Below, one piece after another: positions 21,030 to 31,034 of a stretch of DNA of 49,176 nt. The notes beneath the pieces are model-generated. The model saw nothing but the letters and a program-made list of their open reading frames with translations. It was not told where the DNA came from and made no database searches. Position numbers and translations under genes: made by a program. Position 1 is the first letter of the stretch. Each line of letters starts with the position of its first letter. The DNA comes from Fomitopsis serialis (lineage: Eukaryota; Basidiomycota; Agaricomycetes; Polyporales; Fomitopsidaceae): positions 1-49,176 of the forward strand of contig NW_025955255.1 in assembly GCF_022376445.1 (NCBI RefSeq), written 5' to 3'.

Positions 21030-22643
21030 CTAGTCCTCGTCTTGAGTGAGGTCGATAACATCAGCGTCAACGTCGATGACAAAAGGATGTCGCCTAGGAG
21101 CCGGCGGGAGGTCATGCTGCAGTTGAGGCTGAGCGTAGGGAGCAAACGCGTCGTACTGTGCACTTCTTGCGCGGAGCATGTCCTGCAACAGTCCATCGTA
21201 CAGAGTAGGTCCCAACAGAGATACAGAGGCCTACCTCGACTTGCATGTCATCGTAGTACTCGGATCCCAAGCGGTCCTCCAGCAATCGAGGCTCGGGTTT
21301 GACAGATGCCCGGTAGTTAGACGGTCCTACGCTACCAGCATTCGAACCCATGTAAAGCACAGAAGAGTTCCGCTTCCGACTCGGGTGAAGAGCTGGGACC
21401 TGTTCTTGGTGGTACGCATCCGTACCATAGTCTCTTGGGATGATTCCTTGTGCTTGCAGCATTGCTAAGGGTAACAAGGCTCTTGAGATGACATAGTCCT
21501 TCATGCGAACCGCGCACCTCTTGGTTGATAGCGGAAGATGAAGCGGATGTAGGGATGCTTCCGATTGTCGATGTATATCCTCCTCGGGCCCGAGTGTGCG
21601 GTGGGTTCGAACCACTTGCCTTCTCCGAGTCTGTCCAAGGGAAGGCAATATATAGCTAGGCCAAGATCAAATCAATGGTTCTTGCACAAACCTGACACAG
21701 TGTGTTCCGGCCTTCTTGCTGCGTTCGTGCACAGGTGGGCGTTCTGCGAACTCCTGGGGTCGATGTCGGTTATTTGGCCGGAATACTTCGTGAGAGTATC
21801 TGATGCGGTAGACCCGGACTTCGATAACCCCCAGGTTGTTGATCATCGGGTCGTCGGGGTCAGCAACGTCGTCGTCATCTAGATGCTCGTGTCAAAACGG
21901 AAGGCATAGCACGGGCCACAGACAACCACAGGAGCTCTACTCCAGTAGGCCAGAATCTGCTCGGATCGACTCAAGCATAAAGTGCAAGGAACATCGAGCG
22001 CGACATGCCAAGTTTAACGGGGGCTGAAGGCAAGTGTTTGCCTCCTCCACCAGAACGCCACTTGCGGACGATGCGTATGTTGACCTAGGAACTGTTGTCT
22101 TCAACCACGCGATCTGACCTCGTAGGGCTTGACCATGTGGTCCTGCTCAACAGGCATGTGCATCCGTAAAATAGAGCACATGCAGTCCGCATCGAGAGGA
22201 TTCTGCTTGCGGAGCACGGTCTTGAAACTGGCAGTGTGGCGCACGCCTCCCCGAGTTTATCTGCAGAGAACACACCTGTTGTAGCAAGCGGCGCGAACTG
22301 AAAGTACTGCTTGTAGTCCCCGTTCGTGCGGACACCATTACGCGCGCCTCTCTCCCCAGGATCGACATTTGAAGACCCCATGCGTTGACCGTCCATGAAA
22401 CACTCCGCGGCTGCCGCTATGTAGAGGTCGTTCTGCCATCTGACTGCAAAACTCTGCAATGATGCGCATATTGGGCATGATTGAGTTGATGAATGGGACT
22501 CTAAGCACGGTGTGGCGGCTGACCTTGCCTGCTTCACTTGGGATGTAGCATGAGACGGTATTGTCGTCTACGATGCGGAAGTCAAACTCGTCGACGAGGT
22601 CCCCGTCGCAGTGTATGAAAGTGTGCCAGTCCTTGAAGAACAT
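21030..22643 (-). CDS. DUF7918 family protein with C-terminal SUMO-interaction motif, copy F
   Basis: Six exons (22643-22524, 22453-22276, 21878-21692, 21630-21518, 21464-21235, 21182-21030) give 326 aa without frame breaks. The DUF7918 landmarks are clear though diverged: MFFKDWHTFIHCDGDLVDEF, CYIPSEAGK, SFAVRWQ, YFQFAPLATTGDDDD, NLGVIEVRVYRI, PVHERSKKAGTHCVRLGEG, FIRFIFRYQPRAML and QAQGIIPRD (some abutting). The tail contains SRKRN, one VKPE sumoylation consensus site and the C-terminus DADVIDLTQDED, a SUMO-interaction motif of the same type as in the tandem copies. Intron 2 (21879-22275) is 397 bp, seven times the local norm. It lies 14 kb from the tandem array on the same strand, so it is probably an older duplicate. 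Confidence 0.86.
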
Positions 22644-22958
22644 TGGGCTTTACGTTGAGGGAGGTTGCTGCGTAGACGAGACGAGTTGAAGACGGGATGA
22701 GACAAGACGAGTCGAGTACTTACCCGAGCCATTGTTCGCCATTCTAAGGGGTGACACGGTCACATGACATGCTACGCGTGACATTACTGTGGTGCGTCCG
22801 TCTTTGAGTCTTGAGAAGGCTCGATACCTTGGAAACTGGGTCAATGAGCATCATGCACTGGTCATTTCACATTATAGCGCAGAAATCGCAGGATACATCC
22901 TTGTCACCAATCTATACGTTGTGGCAAACTCAGGTTGTACATGAGCATTACCTCCGAA
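22644..22958. other. Spacer between CAB2 3' end and DUF7918 copy F start
   Basis: Promoter side of copy F, with a GACGAGAC/GACAAGACGAG purine-rich run near 22675-22710. No gene. Confidence 0.55.
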
Positions 22959-24233
22959 TCAAGAGATCGCTAGATCTATCCAAGTACGATGTCTGCGCGC
23001 CAGCTCTACGATGATATCCTCTTCTATCTCTTTTATTGAGTCTTGAGACGGATCCATGCGGATCCATGCTTCGACGTATTTCCCGTCTTTATCGGCGGAT
23101 GGTGATACAAAGACAACCTGGTGCTTGCGAGTGTGGAGGTCGTTTCCGATAACGACTTGGTGTCCGTACCGAGCCAGAGCCTGTTGTGCTTTCGGTACCA
23201 GAAGCGATGGGTCAGTTTCGAGCTGTAGTTTCAGAGCTCAGTATCTTCTCGCGCAGAAGTAGGTCACAAGAACTCGCTTTGAAGGACACGATGAAGGCTT
23301 GACCGTGCGTCCACTCAGAAACCAGCGGCTTCAAGATCTTCGGGACCTGATCCATTTCTATGTGCAGGCTGCCCTTTCCTGATTGTATTTTGTGCTCTGA
23401 CTGCGGAAGAGCTGTCAGCGGGACACGAAGAAAGTGAGCCTTCGTCTCACCATCTTTTGTCTGGGTAGGAAGAAGTCGCTGACGGCGGCAGCAAGATAGT
23501 ACAGTGCGCGCCGCCCCAAGACGGCGAGCTCTTGGCTGACGGCGCGTAAAAGCCATAGATAGTCATTCACAGTCACGAATGTGAGGGTGTGCAGGAGACC
23601 TGCGGTGTGGGCATTCTTGTATGAGGTGAGCACCTCAAGCAACGGAGCGCGCTCTTTCTCCGTAACGTCGATCCGAAGGGGGGAGTTGCCACCTCCAGAG
23701 CCGTCCTGCTCGATTTCAAGGAAGTCCAGGAATGGATGGGTAGAGTGTGAATAGTGCCTGCTGAAGGGCTGCAAGCTGAATTGTCGGTGCATGAATATGA
23801 CCGCATAGCCTGCCTTCAGGAAGTATTCGGCAGAAGTTGCGCCACGAGTGCCTGTGCCAGCCAGTGAGCAAATGGCTATACCTCATCATTGTGAAGGATG
23901 AACTTGCCGGCGCTGAAGTTGTCCAAGAACCGAACGCTGCAAAGCACATGCGCATGAACAGGATGCCCCGGCGGACGAGCGGTGAGGCTCACACGTTGAG
24001 TTCTAACGGAACTGTCGTCCCGCCGCTCTGAAGGATTTGTTGGTCACCGATTCAATAGGAGACGTATGGCCACTCACCGTCACGAGAACGACATTTCTGC
24101 CTGCGTTGACGTGCTTGCGGACGAAGTCGCGGACATTCCGTACTTCTTGATCCAGATTGGAGGGGGGCGGCTGTGTCGCATAGTAACTCTCCGCCGAGAA
24201 GTTGGATTCAGTAGTTGTGCCGGTCGTCGACAT
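22959..24233 (-). CDS. CAB2: Phosphopantothenate-cysteine ligase
   Basis: Eukaryotic-type phosphopantothenoylcysteine synthetase, which joins cysteine to 4'-phosphopantothenate in coenzyme A synthesis. Six exons (24233-24078, 24027-23993, 23936-23908, 23851-23451, 23400-23278, 23222-22959) give 335 aa. The signature is VLVTSGGTTVPLELNVVRFL followed by DNFSAGTRGATSAEYFL; the glycine-rich segment binds nucleotide. Further family motifs are AGYAVIFMHRQFSLQP, LYYLAAAVSDFFLP, HIEMDQVPKIL, FIVSFKLETD and VVIGNDLHTR. The length matches yeast and human enzymes. An in-frame ATG 18 bp upstream (24251) could also be used. Introns 3 (23852-23907) and 5 (23223-23277) begin with GC rather than GT; translation across the joins leaves no doubt about them. 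Confidence 0.95.
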
Positions 24234-25500
24234 AATGATTCCAGCCTTCAAGCTTCAAGTGTCGACTGCGAGCGACGTGGCTAGAGTATGCGCTTGTAGA
24301 TGGGTCTAGTAAGTCAGCAAAGCATTCTCTTCCTAGTCGTTGAATCAATTTACCGGACGCACTCGCAAAGCTCCTGGAGAATGGGCAGGGCCCCGTCAAC
24401 GCCAGATGAGATTCGTAGCAAGAGCAGGTTGTATGGCTCCAGCAGACAATTCGACGGAGGTAAGTGCGGATGGGGTGTAGGCCGCATTAGACTTGCATGA
24501 CCGGGTCGCCGTCGGGCGCTTATGCGATCAATGTCCACACCCAACCCACACCTCCATGATCCATGGCCTCGCCCAGCCTACATGCAGCGCTGACCTTCAG
24601 CCCTCCTTATTTTGCAGTCTTATTCAAAGATATCTGGTATGCATGCTGGGCGAGTACCTATGGCCCAGAGGCCCTCTGTCTCGGAGATGTCCAGTCACTG
24701 CTGGTAAGCATCCCGGAGCCACCGCAGACTCGGAGGAGCGGGAGGTTGCAGAATAAATACGGGCGTGTTGATGCTATAGGAAATGGTGAGTCGCAGATAT
24801 TTGCTCAAGTGACCCAACTGATTTGGATTCGGCAGGCCTGAGGGTGCCCTGAGATGGGTGGAGTAACACTGAGACGACTCGGATGAGTGCCACGAGGCTC
24901 AACAAAGGGACGGATAGTCGTCCGCCCAGGGTCAATGCAGTTACATATGAGGGTATGCTTGGTATAGTGGTCATCAAACACAGGTGGTATTTCACTATTC
25001 ACAGCACTTGTGATAGCTGCTGAACTCGCCCTTCGTAGCTGAACATGTTAGCCAAAAGTTACTCTCTTCGCTGGGTAACTTCTCTCAGCATCTCCAGTTA
25101 TTCGGACGGGTCGAGAACACTATGACGCGGCGCTTTAATTGGGTGGTAAGTAATGCCTTTCCTCTGTACTTGGCACCCAATAGGCTGACTTGGTGTCGTG
25201 ATACTATCAGTTCACAGTGACGATCCTCGATATAAATTATCCAAATATCGCCGTGCATCCCCTTCACCGCTCAGAGAGTTGCAAACTGTTCCGAATCTGA
25301 CCTAGGAAACCACAGGAGGCTCGGACTCGGCGACAACGCACAGCAACATTCACTGGTTACGACACGAGGATAACATCCGTGAGACGCCGCAATATACTAC
25401 GATAGAGAATGCCTGTGGAAGGTAATTGATGTTGTACACAGCTGTTGAAGCGAATGCGGATGCAGTGACCATCACAAATGTCCATCTAGGGTTATGCTCA
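24234..25500. other. Intergenic region CAB2 / dioxygenase
   Basis: CAB2 promoter, then mostly anonymous sequence. On the plus strand 24607-24783 reads PPYFAVLFKDIWYACWASTY, GPEALCLGDVQSLLVSI and TRRSGRLQNKYGRVDAIG, which looks like real protein but has no recognisable family, start context or partner exons. It may be a gene fragment. Confidence 0.45.
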
Positions 25501-26915
25501 TTATTTCTCGCCACTTTTCTGCTGGAGCCTCGTCGCCTGCTCGCGTGCGAATTGTTCTCGGGCGGCCTTGGACTCGTCTTCAGGCACCATGATGATGTCG
25601 AACTGCAGCAACTTGAACGAGTCGCCCTTCGGGAATCCGCGTTTGCGTGCCTCCGCTGCGTCGTGCACATCCTTGAATGTCTGGCGGGACGGGATGAGCT
25701 CTGCAGTTCGGGGAGAATGCACTCGCAATGGACACTCACTACTACCAGCGACTTCTTCACGCCGAAGACCGCGTCACTACTCAGCCACTCGTCGCCCTCT
25801 GGGTACAGCGCTGTTGTCAGCTTGTTGAATCCCGGAGCCTCGATCATCAGGTGCAGATGGTTTGGGCGCATGTTGTGCCGGCCTATCTTGATGAGCAGCT
25901 CTCCGACAGGTCCCTGGAGGTGTCCATCAACGTGATAAACGGCGAAGACGATACGACAATAGCTTACATCGCCTGGAATGGGATATGCAACCGGCACTAC
26001 TGCGCGGTATCCGTACCTCCCGTCACTGTCTGTGCGCAGACGGCCACGGCAATCCGGCTTCTCGCGGCCTTTGTATTGGGTATCATAATAGCCTGTGTGT
26101 CCCCCAAAACGACTATTATGGCGCGCATTCGCAAACTGAGCTCAGCAAGAACTGACCAAGGGCATCGGTTTCCCATGTTTCGATGAGGGCATTTGGTATG
26201 GGAGTGCCGTCTGTGCTGAGCACACGGCCCTCGACGAACATGTACTCGCCCTTGCCTTCCGACGCGATCGAGTCGCCGTTCTCGACTGGGGTACACATCC
26301 TGACGTCAGTCTGCGCCTAATCATGACATGAAGGGGGACTGCTGACCATCTGGGGCGTCCTCGGTGAAGAATGGGCCGAGCACGCTGCTCTCCGTTCCAC
26401 CACTCACGGGAGGGTTGTTGACGGCATCCACGAGCGCGGACACACCCAGCACGTCGGAGAGCAGTATAAACTCTTGCCTCAGCGGCGTGCATGTTTGGCC
26501 CACGCGCGTGAGGAACTGGAGCGCGACCATCCACTCATCTGTCGTCAAACTGAGGGCATTCAGTCAGACCTGTTGTGGCCATCCATAAGGCAGATGTCCC
26601 ACCTCGTCTCGTTCACGAATTGATGCAAGTGTGTGATGAGTGTCTTCACGAGGAACTTATGACGCCTGACACGAGGTTCACCTCGTCAGACAAAGGTTCA
26701 GCCGTCCTTTGATTGATTGGCAACTCACGGATCCGGTGTCAGCTCGACGAGCTTCATCAGGTTTTCCGTGATGAGCTCCGGCCGGTCAGGATACTGTCCT
26801 CGCAGAGTCAAGCTGCGTCTTCAGCAGGCACCATAACTCAACTTACGGGCAAGAAGAATGGTGGTGCAGGCAGTCCATTCGGAACCGCTTTGTCTCCCAA
26901 GTTAGCTTCAGACAT
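25501..26915 (-). CDS. Intradiol ring-cleavage dioxygenase (catechol/hydroxyquinol 1,2-dioxygenase type)
   Basis: Non-haem Fe(III) enzyme that opens catechol-type rings between the hydroxyls, feeding lignin-derived aromatics into central metabolism. Eight exons are read (26915-26847, 26798-26729, 26665-26603, 26549-26347, 26285-26157, 26092-25968, 25913-25740, 25698-25501), about 343 aa. The N-terminal dimerisation part is LTTDEWMVALQFLTRVGQTC and SGGTESSVLGPFFTEDAP. The metal ligands are visible: Tyr in GYYDTQY, Tyr in VAYPIPGDGP, and both His in RPNHLHLMIEAPG. The overall layout resembles hydroxyquinol 1,2-dioxygenases, but substrate cannot be fixed from sequence. The exon 1/exon 2 join (26798-26847) is out of phase by one base, another likely missing nucleotide. 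The last intron is only 41 bp. Confidence 0.9.
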
Positions 26916-27699
26916 GTATCGGACGAGGATGGATTCAGGGGTTTAGCACGATGGACGAGTGGGAGTAGGAGGACGAGGAGGGCGGATGGGTGCGTCCATT
27001 CTGGCATGTACGTGGCTCCTTTATATAGCTGCCTCCTGACGCGGACTCTACCGCGATGCCCCGCCCCATGGCTCGTGAAGGATGTGGCGAGAGTTTGTAC
27101 ACCAAATGAGGCAAATGAGAGGTATCACCAGGCCCGCATGTTTGTCAGTGACAGTACGAACCGCCCATCGGCGTCCGCAAGCGTCCGCCCAGAATTTGAT
27201 CACGCTTGAAGCTTCCGCGCCCACCTTCCTCCTCTTCTGCCCCTTACCTGGACACAGACCGTTTATACGTTTACTGAACGTATATAGTGACGTCCACCCA
27301 CATTGCAGGCTATGTATCGCGTTCCAGTCAATCACCGTCGAGCGATTACAGACAACCGGCCGCTAGCGCGCAGGCGGCACTCGCGCCGCGCACGGACACA
27401 TATATTTTCCGGTCGTATCTGGATTCTGAAGGTCACCCGAGCCCTGCAAAAGCATTTGGCAACCTGAGGAAGCGGTTATTACTCAAATCAAACCTCGAAC
27501 AACAGCAATTCTGCTTCCGTACAGAATAGAAACACCTATTCAGGTGTTTCGACTGACACGCTTGTCGGCGGCCCTACATCTCTAATCCTGTCCGCGCACA
27601 CGTTGCACCATTTCTCGACAACTCCAAAGGGCCAAAATTGACATGCTTTGATGACTGCTGTCTATGTAAGCCTGACTATACCATGGAGACTTAACTTGG
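26916..27699. other. Upstream region of the dioxygenase
   Basis: Promoter side of the intradiol dioxygenase and anonymous sequence with one perfect hairpin (listed). No gene supported. Confidence 0.5.
27529..27550. repeat. Perfect 9-bp hairpin
   Basis: GAAACACCT, a four-base ATTC loop, then AGGTGTTTC. It lies alone in the gene-poor stretch upstream of the dioxygenase. It could form a stem-loop in either strand; no role is evident. Confidence 0.5.
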
Positions 27700-28400
27700 T
27701 CAGCTGAGTAAACGAATTCGAAGAGCAGAATACGAAGGGGTACCGGCGGCCGTCCTGTTTTGTATAGTTGAACACACCAGCCACGCCAGGATTAGGACCG
27801 AAGCCACTACCATGGAGTCTAGGTCGTACTCCTTGAAAGAGTAAGACGCCGAACGCGAAGAAGCCGAACGAGCTGGGTTCAAGCGAATAGAAGTGCCAAT
27901 GGGGGTATACGAGTCACCCTGCACAGTAACATTTTCAGCGCCATTCATGTATATGATGTTCCAGAGACTTACGAGTAAACAGTACTCAGTGCGTCGTAAA
28001 ACGAGATTACCCGTCCGAATCGATATATGGATCTGACGTCGTCTTGCACAGCGCCTTGCAGCGCCAGGAGACCGTCGTATGTCCAACAACCTCATACCGA
28101 TGCAAGCCTGCGTCGCGGCAGCTCACAGCATATGATGCCAACGACCGGCCACTTCCGTGATCTGTAAAAATCATCAAAACTTTAGGTCCCGAGCGATCGC
28201 TGCGACGAAAAAGGCTGGAGACGATCCGATCGCGGCCCAGGTCGTATTACCACAGCTACGTTGACGCCGTGAGTCGTTGCTGAATCGCGAACGCGGACTG
28301 ACTCTTGCACAGCGAAACCTGCGCCCCTTTCAGGAGCGACATATAGCAGATGACTTGACAGCAAAGCTCGTAATGACATGTACGGCCGCCGCAGCGCGTG
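27700..28400 (-). other. Coding-like stretch, gene model unresolved
   Basis: Several minus-strand frames look protein-like. One carries GPKVLMIFTDHGSGRSLASY and CRDAGLHRYEVVGHTTVSW. Another carries YDGLLALQGAVQDD and IYRFGRVISFYDALSTVYS. A third ends with SASYSFKEYDLDS, a hydrophobic MVVASVLILAWLVCSTI and a stop near 27700. A good intron (GTAAGT...TGTGCAG, about 27916-27969) joins two of them. I could not build one continuous model and recognise no family. It may be a real lineage-specific gene, a decayed gene or chance. Confidence 0.3.
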
Positions 28401-28444
28401 CTGCAGCTGGACGATGGCAGGTCACGGAAAAGACACAGTTGAGT

Positions 28445-29660
28445 TCACGGCGTTACCTGATGTTTTAAGTCAGCGCGCAGTTACACGGTTGATGGCGATA
28501 CACCTTACCTTCTTCAGGAACCGCTCAACATGTTTGACGAGTTCCTCGGGCTGCTCCTGCTGCACCCAGTGTCCCGCTCCGTCAACAAGAACAATGTCCT
28601 CGTCTTCCAATCGCGCACAGGCGTCGTTCTTCATCCTCTGCAATGCACCAGGGGCTTGGAACACGCCCCAGTCCTTCCTGCCCGATAGAAACATCGCTGG
28701 GCACTCAATCTTTCTCCCCTCGAAGACGGCCAACTCCTCGTATAGCTCGGGCTGGGCGCCGCGATACCAGTTCAGCCCGCCCTGGAATCCCGTGCGACCA
28801 TACTCCGCAACATACACAGCGAGGTCGCCGTTTGATAACCACTGGTTGTGTTCGACCTCTTCGCGCGAAGGCGCATGCGGCGCTACGGCCTCGGGCATGG
28901 TCGCGGCGAGCGGCATCATGTAATAAGGAGGTAACTGTGCCAGCTCAGACAGACTGAGAGGTGCGAGGGCGTGGGGATCGTTGTGGGGCCAGTCGGCGCT
29001 CTTCGTGTGGAAGAACGCACGGAGGAAGGCGTGGAGGCCCTGGGGGCTGTTCATCATGTCTGAGTTCGCCTGCGGGCTGGCGAGGTACGGGACGTAGTGC
29101 TTTCGAGGAGGATCCAGCGCGGCGAGAGCGGCTTTGATCTCTGCGCTGAAGATGTTCGGTGGCGGGGCGCTTTGCGTCCGCTCGACGTCGAAGGGGAGAG
29201 ACGGCGGGCCATCGAACGGCGCGGACATCATGATGACGGACTGGAAGATGTCTGGACGGATGAGCGTACAGTACGCGGCGATGCGCGATCCAAGGTCGTG
29301 TCCTATCACGGCAGCGACTGTGCGATAGCCCAGCGCGTATACGAGAGCGACGGCATCTCTAACGACATTCAGTACACGGTAAGGACGGAGGTCGTCCTCA
29401 TAGCGAATGGGCTCATTCGCGCTGGAACGACTCCGAGTGCGGCCAAAGCCTCGTTGATCGGGGACAACGACACGATAGCCTAGCTGCGCGATGGGCACGA
29501 TCACCTTGCGCCAGGAGAAGGCGAGCTCCGGGAAGCCGTGCAGCAGGACAATGAGGGGTCGAGATGTGTCTCCGGCTTCAAGTACGTGCAGGTCAAGGTC
29601 TGCGACTGCGATGGACCTCGATGATACGCCAGCGGGCAGTCTGTCACTGTACGAGGCCAT
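28445..29660 (-). CDS. Epoxide-hydrolase-like alpha/beta hydrolase
   Basis: Alpha/beta-hydrolase of the soluble epoxide hydrolase group, adding water to epoxides or a related substrate. One long exon (29660-28509) holds the whole domain: oxyanion-hole motif LLHGFPELAFSWR, VVPDQRGFGRT, the nucleophile elbow VIGHDLGSRIA with Asp as nucleophile, MFLSGRKDWGVFQ carrying the acid residue, and VDGAGHWVQQEQPEELV with the catalytic His. A lid region lies between about residues 150 and 290. The C-terminus is ambiguous. Unspliced, the frame stops at 28470 after KKVRCIAINRV.... With a canonical 52-bp intron (28457-28508: GTAAGG, GCTGAC, CATCAG) it ends KKVTP at 28445. The second reading looks more natural. 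There is no signal peptide, so it is probably cytosolic. Actual substrate unknown. Confidence 0.92.
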
Positions 29661-29669
29661 CGCGATATG

Positions 29670-29698
29670 TGGAGGAGGAGGAGGAGGAAGAGGAGGGA
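29670..29698 (-). promoter_or_regulatory. Pyrimidine-rich tract just upstream of the hydrolase start
   Basis: On the coding strand this is a CCTCCTCTTCCTCCTCC-type run ending about 10 bp before the ATG at 29660. CT-rich leaders next to starts are common in highly expressed fungal genes; a promoter or leader role is inferred, not shown. Confidence 0.35.
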
Positions 29699-31034
29699 AT
29701 CCATTTAGTCATCGACCGCCAGCCACAGGCGCCGTCGGCGTCTTGGTGATGCAGCTGCGATCAGGTCAGACTGAGGGTCGAAAGCGAAGATATTAGGAGT
29801 CACCTGTTGTCGGTCCGAAGCACAAGTTTGGCTGAGTAAATCCCACAGTCTTGCGATACTTTGTTTGCTGCGACAGGTCTAGCGGCTATCGGACTTGTTA
29901 ATGTTTGAATGTGCTGGCATCCATGCTACATATTCTTGTGGTAAGAGCTTAATTCCACGGGTGGTAATTAAGCAGCGAGCACTGTCACTGGATGCAAATA
30001 AGTTATGAGCAGTGAGCTCAGCCTGGACGTCACGGGGCTGTCACAGGTTGACTTACGCGCCAGCAAGTTGAAAGAGCATAACAACGGCCGCCCGAGTCTT
30101 GATCTACGTTTAATGAGGCGACAAGGATGAAGCTTTGAAGGCATACGATGTCGGGGTCAAAGTGCAAAGAATCTGATTGACCTTCAAAAATATCCGAGTC
30201 ATATTGATACGCGTTGTGTACGCGTTGTTTGGCCATGCTTCGCACGAACACGTGCACCTCAAGCGTTCACACTAATTATCCCTCAGAACAGGCTCTTGCA
30301 TATTAGATCTCTGTGACCCTGCTCACTATCCCATACCAGTACTGTGAAGCCATCAAAAACTCTCTCCACAAGACAGAGTGTTTGAAGCTGCTCGGAGGTG
30401 TGAGCATCATTTTGCCTTACTAGGGTGACTTCTACAGTGCAATCCAGAATGGCACTACTTTTTGGTCAGCAACGGAGACTAGAATGGTACACGTTGGATT
30501 CATCGGGAACCGGCACTGCCTTGCTTGGTACGTCTGCAGGCTCTGGTTGAATTTATTGGGAGGCTACTTATCTATACTGTGACCTGGTGAATGCACGATA
30601 CGACTGATACACTCAGACAGCCCCGCAAGGGCCGAAAGCTCTAGAACTTTAGTGGTGAGCACATTCGCCCCATATGTCCCATACCGAGTAGTACTGAGTA
30701 TCAAGGTTTACTTTGACTATGACGAGCGTCACACGTGATGGCATATCGAGAAGTAGCACCATTATATCTCTGAGCTGCGCGAAGACGAGATGGGTTCGCC
30801 TTTCGCTTACTTCTCCTCATTATCGCGTGTGAGTACCATAAGGTCGATAGCGGCCCTCAGTTGCTGCCGCACTTGTGGTCACTTTACTGACATAGGCCAT
30901 CATCTTTTCCGACAGTACTGATACCGGAGTTCAGTGTTATATGGGTACGTTTTCGCGCGGATCGATGCAGCCTTGCACCCTGACAACATGCTCCTCTTCA
31001 CAATCTCAACCACGATCACGACCACTTGTATGCC
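29699..31034. other. Intergenic region hydrolase / F-box gene
   Basis: The divergent starts at 29660 (-) and 31035 (+) bound 1.3 kb in which I find no coding sequence with conserved motifs, no RNA gene and no repeat. It presumably contains both promoters. Confidence 0.5.

Noticed and set aside
21598..21615. T-arm-like GTGGGTTCGAACCAC
   Set aside because: It lies inside exon 4 of DUF7918 copy F, where the reading frame is conserved, and no tRNA body surrounds it.
29666..29698. GGA-repeat considered as a transposon tail
   Set aside because: No flanking duplication; it is better explained as the CT-rich leader of the hydrolase on the opposite strand.
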